NCBI GenBank assembly: GCA_023388335.1
Contig: JAEWGL010000260.1
Span: 1 to 46,070, forward strand
DNA: 46,070 nt
Source of the DNA: Pseudomonadota bacterium
GTDB lineage: Bacteria > Pseudomonadota > Gammaproteobacteria > Pseudomonadales > Pseudomonadaceae
Direction of reading: 5' to 3'
The translations under genes and the position numbers were made by a program. The notes under the pieces were generated by a model. The model searched no databases. It saw only the letters and a program-made list of their open reading frames with translations, and had not been told where the DNA came from. Of the stretch, positions 33,899 through 41,493 are shown piece by piece (position 1 is the stretch's first letter; each line of letters starts with the position of its first letter).

Positions 33899-35518
33899 AT
33901 GGACCGTCTGCTCGATTCGCTGTTTCCAACCGCCAACGATATCCCCGAGGCCTGGCGCCTGGGCGAGCCGCTTGAGCAACGTCACTACCTGGTGGGTGGC
34001 GAACTGCGCCGCTGGGACGGCCCCCTCGCCACCGTGCGCAGCCCGGTGTGGGTCAAGGAGGGCGACAGCGAGCGGCAAGTGATCCTCGGCAGCGCTCCCC
34101 TGCTCGACGCCAACACCGCCCTCACCGCGCTGGACGCCGCCGTGCACGCCTACGACAAAGGCCGCGGCGCCTGGCCGACGATGCGCGTGGGCGAACGTAT
34201 TCAGCACGTCGAGAGCTTTCTGGCGCGCATGCGCGAACAGCGTACGGCGGTGGTCAAGCTGCTGATGTGGGAGATCGGCAAGAACCTCAAGGACTCGGAG
34301 AAGGAGTTCGACCGCACCTGCGATTACATCGTCGACACCATCAATGCCCTCAAGGACCTCGACCGGCGCTCCAGCCGCTTCGAGCTGGAACAGGACACCC
34401 TCGGCCAGATCCGCCGTGCGCCGCTGGGCGTGGCCCTGTGCATGGGGCCGTACAACTATCCGCTGAACGAAACCTTCACCACCTTGATCCCAGCGCTGAT
34501 CATGGGCAACACGGTGGTATTCAAGCCGGCCAAGTTCGGCGTGCTGCTGATCCGCCCGTTGCTCGAAGCCTTCCGTGACAGCTTCCCGGCCGGGGTGATC
34601 AACGTCATTTACGGCCGCGGCCGCGAAACCGTCAGCGCGTTGATGGCCAGTGGCAAGATCGATGTGTTCGCCTTCATCGGTACCAACAAGGCAGCCAGCG
34701 ACCTGAAGAAACTCCACCCGCGCCCGCACCGCCTGCGCGCCGCTCTGGGCCTGGATGCCAAGAACCCGGGCATCGTCCTGCCCGACGTCGACCTGGATAA
34801 CGCCGTCAGCGAGGCAGTGACCGGCGCCTTGTCGTTCAATGGTCAGCGCTGCACCGCGCTGAAGATCCTGTTCGTCCACGAAACGGTGGTCGACAGCTTC
34901 CTCGATAAATTCCAGCAGAAGCTGGCCGCGCTCAAGCCGGGGATGCCCTGGGAGCCCGGGGTCGCCCTGACGCCGCTGCCCGAGCAAGGCAAGGTCGACT
35001 ACCTCGACGGCCTGGTCGCCGATGCCGTGGCCAAGGGCGCCCGAGTGCTCAACGCGGGTGGCGGGCAGAGCCGCGGCTCGTTCTTCTACCCCGCCCTGCT
35101 CTACCCGGTCAGCGCCGACATGCGCGTGTACCAGGAGGAGCAGTTCGGGCCGGTGGTGCCAGTGGTGCCTTACCGCGACCTGGAGACGGTGATCGAGTAC
35201 GTGCTGGACTCCGACTTCGGCCAGCAGCTGAGTATCTTCGGCACCGACCCGCAGACCGTCGGCAGGCTCGTCGACACGTTCGCCAACCAGGTCGGGCGCA
35301 TCAACCTCAACGCCCAGTGCCAGCGCGGTCCGGACACCTATCCGTTCAACGGCCGCAAGAACAGCGCCGAAGGCACGTTGTCGGTGCATGACGCCTTGCG
35401 CGTGTTCTCCATCCGCACCCTGGTGGCGACCAAGTTCCAGGAGGCCAACAAGACGCTGATCAGCGAGATCATCCGTAATCGGCAGTCGAGTTTCCTGACC
35501 ACGGACTACATCTTCTAG
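33899..35518 (+). CDS. GapN-like NADP-dependent glyceraldehyde-3-phosphate dehydrogenase (aldehyde dehydrogenase family)
   Basis: A 539-residue aldehyde dehydrogenase superfamily enzyme, long for the family because of an N-terminal extension. Seen motifs are APLGVALCMGPYNYPLNET and NTVVFKPAKFGVLL (cofactor site), the nucleophile Cys318 in NGQRCTALK, EEQFGPVVPVVPY, and INLNAQCQRGPD near the end. The pattern is that of non-phosphorylating GAPDH, which oxidises glyceraldehyde-3-phosphate directly to 3-phosphoglycerate with NADP+. The general-base ELGG segment is replaced by ALGLDAKNP, placing Gly284 where Glu usually sits, 34 residues before the Cys. GAGG ten bases upstream supports the start. 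It stands alone in its transcription unit. Confidence 0.82.
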   Translation: MDRLLDSLFPTANDIPEAWRLGEPLEQRHYLVGGELRRWDGPLATVRSPVWVKEGDSERQVILGSAPLLDANTALTALDAAVHAYDKGRGAWPTMRVGERIQHVESFLARMREQRTAVVKLLMWEIGKNLKDSEKEFDRTCDYIVDTINALKDLDRRSSRFELEQDTLGQIRRAPLGVALCMGPYNYPLNETFTTLIPALIMGNTVVFKPAKFGVLLIRPLLEAFRDSFPAGVINVIYGRGRETVSALMASGKIDVFAFIGTNKAASDLKKLHPRPHRLRAALGLDAKNPGIVLPDVDLDNAVSEAVTGALSFNGQRCTALKILFVHETVVDSFLDKFQQKLAALKPGMPWEPGVALTPLPEQGKVDYLDGLVADAVAKGARVLNAGGGQSRGSFFYPALLYPVSADMRVYQEEQFGPVVPVVPYRDLETVIEYVLDSDFGQQLSIFGTDPQTVGRLVDTFANQVGRINLNAQCQRGPDTYPFNGRKNSAEGTLSVHDALRVFSIRTLVATKFQEANKTLISEIIRNRQSSFLTTDYIF

Positions 35519-35685
35519 CCGGCGGCTCGCTAATGGGGAAATGGCAGTTGCACTGAGGGCAAAAGCGTGGAAGCTGTAGAGGGTCGCCTGGACCTGCGAC
35601 CCAATGCAGTGCAAAACCCATCGGCATTTATGCGTTAGCAGCGCGGTTCGCTGGCGCTGCACGCCCTCACCGGAGGAACAATAAA

Positions 35686-36153
35686 ATGGCAGTCAAACCC
35701 ATTCCCGAAGGGCAACACAGCATCACCCCCTACCTCGGCATCCAGGACGCGGCCAGGGCCATCGACTTTTACAAGAAGGCCTTTGGCGCCGTAGAGATGT
35801 TCCGCCTTGATGGTCCCGATGGCCGAGTTGGCCATGCCGAGCTGAAAATCGGCGACTCCTCGTTGATGCTGGCCGAACCCTGCGGTGAAGCCGGGGGGCT
35901 GGCGGCGAGCCAGTCGCTCAATGGCGTCGCCGTTGGCTTGCACCTGTACGTGGAGGATGTCGATGCGCGCTTCGCCCAGGCCATCGCCGCCGGGGCCGTC
36001 GAGGTCAGCCCGGTCAAGGATCAGTTCTATGGCGACCGCTCCGGCTCGCTGAAGGATCCGTTCGGCAACCTGTGGTTCATGGCGACCCATAAGGAAGACC
36101 TCTCGGTCGAGGAAATCCGCGAACGTGCGGCGAAGCTGTTCGGCGGCACCTGA
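35686..36153 (+). CDS. VOC-family (PhnB/glyoxalase-like) protein
   Basis: A 155-residue protein of the vicinal-oxygen-chelate superfamily. It has paired beta-alpha-beta-beta-beta modules: ITPYLGIQDAARAIDFYKKAFGA and VGHAELKIGDSSLMLAEP in the first, then VGLHLYVEDVDARFAQA and DRSGSLKDPFGNLWFMATHKED in the second. This is the PhnB-like layout, where a metal site is often incomplete; no enzyme activity can be assigned. GGAGG at 35673-35677 precedes the ATG. The 167-bp gap before it holds a small stem, GGGTCGC/GCGACCC at 35581-35602, and nothing else recognised. Confidence 0.88.
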   Translation: MAVKPIPEGQHSITPYLGIQDAARAIDFYKKAFGAVEMFRLDGPDGRVGHAELKIGDSSLMLAEPCGEAGGLAASQSLNGVAVGLHLYVEDVDARFAQAIAAGAVEVSPVKDQFYGDRSGSLKDPFGNLWFMATHKEDLSVEEIRERAAKLFGGT

Positions 36154-36230
36154 GCGCCAAGCTTCGCCCCACAGCTTCAAGTTGAAAGCTCTGCGGCTTT
36201 GCTTGAAGCTGGGGACTCGAAGCTTGGCGC
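36154..36230. repeat. Long imperfect inverted repeat between the VOC gene and the next gene
   Basis: The left arm, GCGCCAAGCTTCG then CAGCTTCAAG (36154-36181), pairs with the right arm, CTTGAAGCTG then CGAAGCTTGGCGC (36202-36230), with a small internal mismatch and a 20-base loop. The AGCTTCAAGC-type wording resembles a dispersed pseudomonad repeat. The stem starts at the VOC stop codon and ends three bases before the ribosome-binding site of the next gene. Confidence 0.75.
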
Positions 36231-36243
36231 TTGGAGCTGGTTT

Positions 36244-37449
36244 ATGCGAATCATCGAAAAGAATGCAGCCTTGGTGCGCACTCTCACCCCCGCCGAAGAA
36301 GAATTGCTGCAGGGCTTTGCTCTCGGTACCCTGGTCGGCCCGCGCCTGCTGCAGGCCAACCAGTTGCTGATGAAGGTCCGCAGCGCCGGCCACTGGCTGG
36401 CCTGCGACTGCCGCAACGATGCCCTGCCCGTACTCAACGTGACCCTCAACGGCCACACCGGCACGCTGTTCCTCAAGAACAACCCCGGCACGGTCGAGCA
36501 TGCGCCTGGCTGTGCCTTTACCAAGGACGAACGCGAAACCGCCGAACGCGATGCCGACCCCTCGCCGCCCCCGGCGTGGTTGCCTCCGGATACGCCGCTG
36601 CGCCTGATCGGCGACTTTGCCCGCGCCTCGCCGGGCCCTGCAAACGGCGCGGGGGATGGTGCCGGACGGCGCGAGCAGCAGCGCTTGCTGTCATTGCTGC
36701 TGACGCTGATCGAGACCAGCGGCCTGAACCTCTACGCCACCCACCTGAAGAAGGACCTTACTGGCCAGTTCGCCGAACTGCGCGGCGTCGCCGGCCGTTA
36801 TCCCCTGATCGAACGGGTCCCGGCCAGCAACTACCTGGAAACCCGCCTCGACATGAAGCACATGATGATGCTCAAGGCGCGCCTGCGCGAGTCGACGGTG
36901 TTCGGCAGCCATCGCCGGCATGGCCTGCTGCTCGATTGTGTCGAGCAGATCAAGGGGCGCAAGCTGTTCAATGCGCGCAGCGAGGACGGCTTCGACTTCC
37001 AGGGTCACCACCTGTTCTGGGGCGGCAGCAAGACACCCGGTCCGCTACTGGCCCTGGCGCTGTATTCGCCCACCACGGCCGGTAGCCATTACTACGAGCT
37101 GATCCACGTTGCCAGCGTGCCGGTGCTGTCACGCGGGCACCTGTTCCCGGTATACCGCGATGAAGAGCGCGAGCCACTGAAGATGCTCGTTTCGCTGATC
37201 GACTGGATGGCCAGCAAGGGCGTCAAGGTACTGATGCGCCGCCCGGTGATCGGGGGCCAGGTGATGGATGAGCTGGTACTGACCTCCGACCAGGACCGCG
37301 TGCTCTCGGTGTCGCTCACCGAGCAGCCGATGGGCCCGGAGCCAGACACCGAGAACTTCAAGCGCTACGCCGACTTCAAGAGCCTGGACACTTTCCGCAA
37401 ATATGTGGCGGGGTTTTTCATGCGTGGCCGGGAAAATACAACTTACTGA
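36244..37449 (+). CDS. Unrecognised protein with possible N-terminal Cys-rich metal site
   Basis: A 401-residue soluble protein I do not recognise. Near the N-terminus, WLACDCRNDALPVLNV and, about 35 residues later, VEHAPGCAF together provide C-x-C and H-x3-C, which could bind a metal. A proline-rich linker (about residues 95-120) leads to a long mixed alpha/beta region with no known motif, including NLYATHLKKDLTGQF and YELIHVASVPVLSRGHLFP. GGAG seven bases before ATG 36244 supports this start; an in-frame ATG at 36199 lies inside the hairpin. The gene has normal-looking codon use. Its relation to neighbours is unclear. Confidence 0.7.
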   Translation: MRIIEKNAALVRTLTPAEEELLQGFALGTLVGPRLLQANQLLMKVRSAGHWLACDCRNDALPVLNVTLNGHTGTLFLKNNPGTVEHAPGCAFTKDERETAERDADPSPPPAWLPPDTPLRLIGDFARASPGPANGAGDGAGRREQQRLLSLLLTLIETSGLNLYATHLKKDLTGQFAELRGVAGRYPLIERVPASNYLETRLDMKHMMMLKARLRESTVFGSHRRHGLLLDCVEQIKGRKLFNARSEDGFDFQGHHLFWGGSKTPGPLLALALYSPTTAGSHYYELIHVASVPVLSRGHLFPVYRDEEREPLKMLVSLIDWMASKGVKVLMRRPVIGGQVMDELVLTSDQDRVLSVSLTEQPMGPEPDTENFKRYADFKSLDTFRKYVAGFFMRGRENTTY

Positions 37450-37462
37450 TTTAGCAGGACGG

Positions 37463-37517
37463 GTGGGAGCGGGTTTACCGGGACGCCAGACCGCCGCGAA
37501 CAGGGGCGAGGCCCCTG
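37463..37517. repeat. REP-like element with small stem
   Basis: TGGGAGCGGGTTTACCGG (from about 37464) is the P. putida REP wording. It is followed by CAGGGGC-GAG-GCCCCTG (37501-37517), a perfect 7-bp stem with a 3-base loop. The element lies between the convergent ends of the unrecognised gene (37449) and ilvA (37591). It could serve as a terminator for either gene; there is no T-tract. Confidence 0.65.
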
Positions 37518-37590
37518 CCATTGCACCGCCGAAAGGGCTGGGTGCCCTCCTTTTAATGAAGCAGCGCCGCAGTTGGCAGGTGTCATCCAC

Positions 37591-39150
37591 TCACCCCAGG
37601 AACAACCGATACGCCGGATTATCGGTCTCATCCCAGTAGCGATACCCCATCTCGTCCAACGCCTGGGGCAGCGCTGCCAGCTCCTCGTCAGGCACTTCCA
37701 GGGCGGCGAAGACCCGCGCCGCGGCCGCGCCGTGGTTGCGGTAGTGGAACAGGCTGATGTTCCAGCGCTTGCCCAGCCGCTCCAGGAATCCGAGCAAGGC
37801 GCCGGGCCGCTCGGGGAATTCGAAACGCAGCACCCGCTCGCGGGCACCTGGGGCGGCATGCCCGCCGACGGTATGGCGTACGTGCAGCTTGGCCAGTTCA
37901 TTGTCGGTCAGGTCGAGCACCTGATAGCCCTGCTCGGCCATGCTGGCCAGCAGGCGGTCGCGGGGATCGTGCTGGGGGTGGGTCTGCACACCGACGAACA
38001 AGCGCGCTTGCTTGCCGGGGTAGTAGCGGTAGTTGAACTCGGTGATCTGGCGCTTGCCCAGTGCCTGGCAAAAGGCGTGGAAGCTGCCGGGCTGCTCGGG
38101 GATGGTCACGGCGATGATCGCCTCGCGCTGCTCGCCCAGCTCGGCACGCTCGGCGACGTGGCGCAGGCGGTCGAAGTTGATGTTGGCGCCCGAATCGATG
38201 GCCACCAGGGTCTGTCCGGTGACCCCCTCGCGGGCCACGTATTTCTTGATTCCGGCCACGGCCAGAGCCCCGGACGGCTCGGTGATCGAGCGCGTGTCGT
38301 CGTAGATGTCCTTGATTGCCGCGCACAGCTCGTCGTTGCTGACGGTCAGCACTTCATCCACATAGTGCCGGCACAGTTCGAAGCAGTGGGCGCCGACCTG
38401 GGCCACGGCGACGCCGTCAGCGAAGCTGCCGACCTGGGGCAGCACCACGCGTTCGCCGGCGGCCATGGCCGCTTGCAGGCAATTGGAGTCCTGCGGCTCA
38501 ACGCCAATGACCTTGACCTCCGGGCGCAGGTACTTGACGTAGGCGGCGATGCCGGCGATCAGGCCGCCGCCGCCGACGGGCACGAAGATCGCATCCAGCG
38601 CGCCAGGCTGCTGGCGCAGGATTTCCATGGCCACGGTGCCTTGCCCGGCGATCACATCCGGGTCGTCGAATGGCGGCACGAAGGTCGCGCCCATGCTGTC
38701 GGCCAGCTTGAGGGCATGGGCCAGCGCATGCGGGAAGCTCTCGCCATGCAGTACCACCTGGCCACCGCGCGAGCGCACGCCTTCGATCTTAAGCTCGGGG
38801 GTGGTGGTAGGCATGACGATGGTCGCGTCCATGTCCAGCTTGGCAGCCGCCAGAGCCACGCCCTGGGCGTGGTTGCCCGCCGAGGCGGTGATCACTCCGC
38901 GCTCGCGCTGCTCACGGCTGAGCCGCGAAAGGCGGGTATAAGCGCCGCGGATCTTGAAGGAAAAGGTCGGTTGCAGGTCTTCCCGTTTGAGCAGTACCTG
39001 ATTGTCCAAGGCCGCCGACAGCGCTGCCGCCGCCTGCAGCGGGGTCTCGATGGCCAGATCATAGACGGGCGCGGCAAGAATGCGCCGAACCTGCTCCGAG
39101 AGCAGTTGCTGAGGGCTGGTGCTGCGAGGGGGGACGGCAAGACTGGTCAT
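37591..39150 (-). CDS. ilvA: Threonine ammonia-lyase, biosynthetic
   Basis: A 519-residue biosynthetic threonine deaminase that converts L-threonine to 2-oxobutanoate, the first step of isoleucine synthesis. The PLP domain has KREDLQPTFSFKIRGAY with Lys66, TASAGNHAQGVALAA, VPVGGGGLIAGIA and SGANINFDRL. Two C-terminal ACT-like regulatory domains follow (REAIIAVTIPEQPGSFHAF and RVLRFEFPERPGALLGF), the long form normally feedback-inhibited by isoleucine. The start at 39150 has AGGAG five bases upstream; ATG 39153 is directly adjacent and also possible. It is preceded by an Ile-rich leader peptide and terminator. It lies downstream of, and in the same direction as, a histidine kinase gene. Confidence 0.97.
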   Translation of the reverse strand: MTSLAVPPRSTSPQQLLSEQVRRILAAPVYDLAIETPLQAAAALSAALDNQVLLKREDLQPTFSFKIRGAYTRLSRLSREQRERGVITASAGNHAQGVALAAAKLDMDATIVMPTTTPELKIEGVRSRGGQVVLHGESFPHALAHALKLADSMGATFVPPFDDPDVIAGQGTVAMEILRQQPGALDAIFVPVGGGGLIAGIAAYVKYLRPEVKVIGVEPQDSNCLQAAMAAGERVVLPQVGSFADGVAVAQVGAHCFELCRHYVDEVLTVSNDELCAAIKDIYDDTRSITEPSGALAVAGIKKYVAREGVTGQTLVAIDSGANINFDRLRHVAERAELGEQREAIIAVTIPEQPGSFHAFCQALGKRQITEFNYRYYPGKQARLFVGVQTHPQHDPRDRLLASMAEQGYQVLDLTDNELAKLHVRHTVGGHAAPGARERVLRFEFPERPGALLGFLERLGKRWNISLFHYRNHGAAAARVFAALEVPDEELAALPQALDEMGYRYWDETDNPAYRLFLG

Positions 39151-39215
39151 CATGACTCCTGGTGGTGTTCGAAGTGTGCTCAAAGCGGCTTTCGAAGGGG
39201 CCCAGGAGTCGGAAA

Positions 39216-39241
39216 GAAAAAACCCGCCTCCAGGGCGGGTT
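39216..39241 (-). terminator. Intrinsic terminator of the ilvA attenuator
   Basis: Read on the minus strand, AACCCGCC (39234-39241) and GGCGGGTT (39221-39228) form a perfect 8-bp GC-rich stem with a 5-base loop, followed by TTTTCTTT. This is a complete Rho-independent terminator, located after the leader-peptide stop and 66 bases before ilvA. It would stop transcription unless an alternative fold forms. Confidence 0.9.
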
Positions 39242-39283
39242 CGGTGCCAGTGCGCGCTAGCCCGCCAATCCGATAATGGCGGT
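39216..39283 (-). promoter_or_regulatory. Transcription attenuator upstream of ilvA
   Basis: Four segments on the minus strand can pair alternately. Segment 1 is ACCGCCA (39277-39283), within the Ile codons. Segment 2 is TGGCGGGCT (39259-39267), at the leader stop. Segment 3 is AACCCGCC (39234-39241) and segment 4 is GGCGGGTT (39221-39228). 1:2 is a pause hairpin, 2:3 an antiterminator with seven of eight bases paired, and 3:4 the terminator. A ribosome stalled at the Ile codons would cover segment 1 and free segment 2, favouring read-through into ilvA when charged tRNA-Ile is scarce. The stems are seen directly; the mechanism follows the classical ilv/thr attenuation model. Confidence 0.85.
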
Positions 39284-39325
39284 AATAATAATGCTGGCGG
39301 CGCGCGACTGAGCGAATGTGTTCAT
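39257..39325 (-). CDS. ilvA leader peptide
   Basis: A 22-codon frame too short for ordinary gene calling. It starts MNTFAQSRAA and ends SIIITAIIGLAG, then TAG. Five Ile codons (ATT ATT ATT, then ATT ATC), with Thr, Ala and Leu around them, lie just before the stop, as expected of a sensor for tRNA-Ile. An in-frame ATG two codons upstream (39331) is an alternative start. No convincing Shine-Dalgarno precedes either; the likely promoter places the transcript start near the first codon, so the mRNA may be leaderless. The stop sits 15 bases before the terminator stem. Confidence 0.85.
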   Translation of the reverse strand: MNTFAQSRAASIIITAIIGLAG

Positions 39326-39332
39326 GGGCATC

Positions 39333-39362
39333 AACTTAGCCCAGCGCCTTAGCGCACGTCAA
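39333..39362 (-). promoter_or_regulatory. Candidate promoter of the ilvA leader
   Basis: On the minus strand, TTGACG (39357-39362) and TAAGTT (39333-39338) are spaced by 18 bp, a reasonable sigma-70 layout. The predicted start falls at about 39325, the A of the leader ATG. It lies in the gap after the histidine kinase stop (39399), so ilvA can have its own promoter as well as read-through from the two-component genes. Confidence 0.5.
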
Positions 39363-39398
39363 GACGCTGGCCAGAACACTAACGAATGCCTACAGCAC

Positions 39399-40697
39399 CT
39401 AGGTCGCAGGCAGACGGATACGGAACTGCGCCCCACCCAACGCCGATTGCGCCACGCTCAAGGTCCCGCCCTGCCCCTCGATGGCCCGCCGGCTGATGGC
39501 CAGGCCCAGGCCGAAACCTCCGGTATTGCGGTCGCGGCTGCGGTCCAGGCGATAGAACGGCTGGAAGATCCGCTCGCGCTCCGGCCCAGGAATGCCGATA
39601 CCGTCGTCTTCCACGGTCAGCAGACAGGCGCCGTCCTCTTCCAGCGCGAGGCGCAACAGCAGGCTCTCATCGCAATAGCGCATGGCATTGCGCACCAGGT
39701 TCTGTACCGCTCGGGCAGTCAGGCGCGGATCGAGGATAAAGCGCGGCAGCTCGCTGTCGGCCCTCACTTCCCAGCGGATGTCGCGGTTGTCGAGCTCTTC
39801 GGCGAAGCCCCCGATGACGCTGTCGACCAGTTCCAACAGCGACACCTCGACCCGCTCGCGGGCCTGGTCGGGGTTCTGCAGGCGGCTGTAGGAGAGCAGT
39901 TCGAGCACCAGTTCGTCCAGCTCGCGCACATGCCCGACCAGCTCGATCAGGCGCTTGCGACTGGCCGGGGGCACCTCGTCGAATAGCAGCACCAGGCCGA
40001 AGTCGAGCCGGGTCAACGGCGTGCGCAACTCATGGGAGACGGCGTTGAGCAGCTCATGCTGGTTATTGAGGTGGCGCTCCAGGTCACCGGCCATGGTGTC
40101 GAAGACCGCGGCCAGTTCACCGATGTTCGAGCGCGGGGAGATGTGCGTGCGCTCGCTGAGTTGACCCTGCCCCAGACGCCGCGCAGTCTCCCTCAGGCGC
40201 TCCAGGTCGCGCCAGTGCGGCCATACCCAGATCAGAAGGCAGCCGAGCATGGCAGCACCGATCAGCACGGTCACGCCCCAGGGCAGCAGGTTGATGTCCA
40301 GCGGGTCCGGCGGATTGTGCAGCAGCACCAGCCAATCCTTGTCCAGCGGCGCTAGGGCGCTCTGGTAGTAACCCCAGTCGCCGATGCGGATGACATTCAG
40401 GCCATGCTCCAGGCGCGCCCGTTCCGCCAGGGACAGCTCAGCCTCGTCCATGTGCAGCAGTCGCACCTGCAAGGGCGCGAAGGTGCCGGCCAGTTGTTGT
40501 TCGACCTCGGGCCATTGTGCTGGCGGCACCTGGTGGAACTGGCGGATGATCAGCGACTGCACGCCCTTGGCCTGGTCCAGGTTGTAGGCCACGAAGCGCC
40601 CGTGGAACGCTCCGACGATGGCGTCGGGAATCAACAGCAAGGCCCCTGCGTAGGCAACGATGATCACCAGGTACAGGCGCACGAGGATCTTCAGCAT
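39399..40697 (-). CDS. Membrane sensor histidine kinase (RstB-like)
   Basis: A 432-residue sensor kinase. Two transmembrane segments (about residues 4-23 and 141-159) bracket a periplasmic sensor of about 115 residues. A HAMP linker follows (PHWRDLERLRETARRLGQGQL), then HisKA with His222 in AVSHELRTPL. The ATPase domain has N-box RNAMRY, VEDDGIGIP and GGFGLGLAIS. The layout resembles RstB-type kinases; the signal is unknown. It starts eight bases after the response regulator stop, in the same operon. The long open frame upstream of 40697 is inside the regulator gene. The partner regulator has an abnormal receiver domain. Confidence 0.93.
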   Translation of the reverse strand: MLKILVRLYLVIIVAYAGALLLIPDAIVGAFHGRFVAYNLDQAKGVQSLIIRQFHQVPPAQWPEVEQQLAGTFAPLQVRLLHMDEAELSLAERARLEHGLNVIRIGDWGYYQSALAPLDKDWLVLLHNPPDPLDINLLPWGVTVLIGAAMLGCLLIWVWPHWRDLERLRETARRLGQGQLSERTHISPRSNIGELAAVFDTMAGDLERHLNNQHELLNAVSHELRTPLTRLDFGLVLLFDEVPPASRKRLIELVGHVRELDELVLELLSYSRLQNPDQARERVEVSLLELVDSVIGGFAEELDNRDIRWEVRADSELPRFILDPRLTARAVQNLVRNAMRYCDESLLLRLALEEDGACLLTVEDDGIGIPGPERERIFQPFYRLDRSRDRNTGGFGLGLAISRRAIEGQGGTLSVAQSALGGAQFRIRLPAT

Positions 40698-40704
40698 GGC
40701 GCGC

Positions 40705-41367
40705 TCAGAACTCCCACTCGACGCGGCTGAAGAGGTAGCCCTTGCCCCAGACCGTCTTGATCTTGCGCGCCTCGCCGGCGCTGTCGTCGAGCTTGCGTCG
40801 CAGCTTGGAAATGGCGACATCCACCGAGCGGTCGGTGCCGTTGAACTCGATACCACGCAGTTGCTGGAGGATGCGGTCGCGGCTGAGCACCACGCCGGCA
40901 TTGCGCGCCAGCACCACCAGCAGGTTGTACTCGCCGCTGGACAACTCCACCTCCTCGCCCCGCCACGTCACCGTGCGCTCGGTCAGGTCGATGCGCAGCC
41001 CGCCGACCACGATGAGGTCGCTGTCCAGGCGCGGCTCGTTGATGCTGCTGCGGCGCAACAGGGTGCGTATCCGGGCCAGCAGTACCCGCGGCACGCACGG
41101 CTTGGTCACGTAGTCGTCGGCGCCCATCTCCAGGCCCAGCACCTGGTCGTGGCTATCATCTCGGGCCGTCAGCATGAGGATCGGCAGGCCATCCAGCCCT
41201 GGCAGCATGAGGTCGAGGATGACCAGGTCCGGCCTGTGTCGCCGCGCCTCTTCCAGTGCATGATCGCCACGGGCGATCACGCGGACATGGAAGTCATTGC
41301 GCTGCAGGTAACTGGCGATCAACTCCGCCAGGGCGCTATCGTCTTCAACCAGGAGAATGGTGGGCAT
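40705..41367 (-). CDS. OmpR-family response regulator with a 13-residue gap in the receiver domain
   Basis: A 220-residue regulator. The receiver domain has acidic VEDD (7-10), phospho-acceptor Asp52 (VILDLMLPG), Thr67 (LMLTAR) and Lys89 (DDYVTKP). From Asp52 to Thr67 is 15 residues; OmpR and PhoB have 28-29. Thr67 to Lys89 is 22, as normal. The sequence runs LPGLDGL straight into PILMLTAR, so helix alpha-3 is missing while the frame is kept. The C-terminal OmpR-type winged helix is complete (SSGEYNLLVVLARNAG, RSVDVAISKLRRKL, IKTVWGKGYLF). It resembles RstA and pairs with the kinase at 39399. It diverges from the RND adaptor, a probable target. Assembly error is possible. Confidence 0.9.
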   Translation of the reverse strand: MPTILLVEDDSALAELIASYLQRNDFHVRVIARGDHALEEARRHRPDLVILDLMLPGLDGLPILMLTARDDSHDQVLGLEMGADDYVTKPCVPRVLLARIRTLLRRSSINEPRLDSDLIVVGGLRIDLTERTVTWRGEEVELSSGEYNLLVVLARNAGVVLSRDRILQQLRGIEFNGTDRSVDVAISKLRRKLDDSAGEARKIKTVWGKGYLFSRVEWEF

Positions 41368-41432
41368 GGGCAGTTTGACAGCCTAGGAAAGTCAGGCAGG
41401 ATAAAGAATCCTACGCCTAGACAGGGTGATTC

Positions 41433-41448
41433 TTCACATATTTTCACA
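41433..41448. promoter_or_regulatory. Direct repeat resembling an OmpR-family operator
   Basis: TTCACA-TATT-TTCACA has a 10-bp period, the tandem layout bound by OmpR/PhoB-type regulators. It lies between the divergent regulator and RND adaptor genes, about 75 bp before the adaptor start. A flanking inverted pair, AAGAATC (41404-41410) and GATTCTT (41428-41434), overlaps its left edge. Binding by the adjacent regulator is inference. Confidence 0.4.
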
Positions 41449-41493
41449 CTCGCCCTACAGCTCTTAACAACCGCTGCGACGCCCGCTGCCTTA

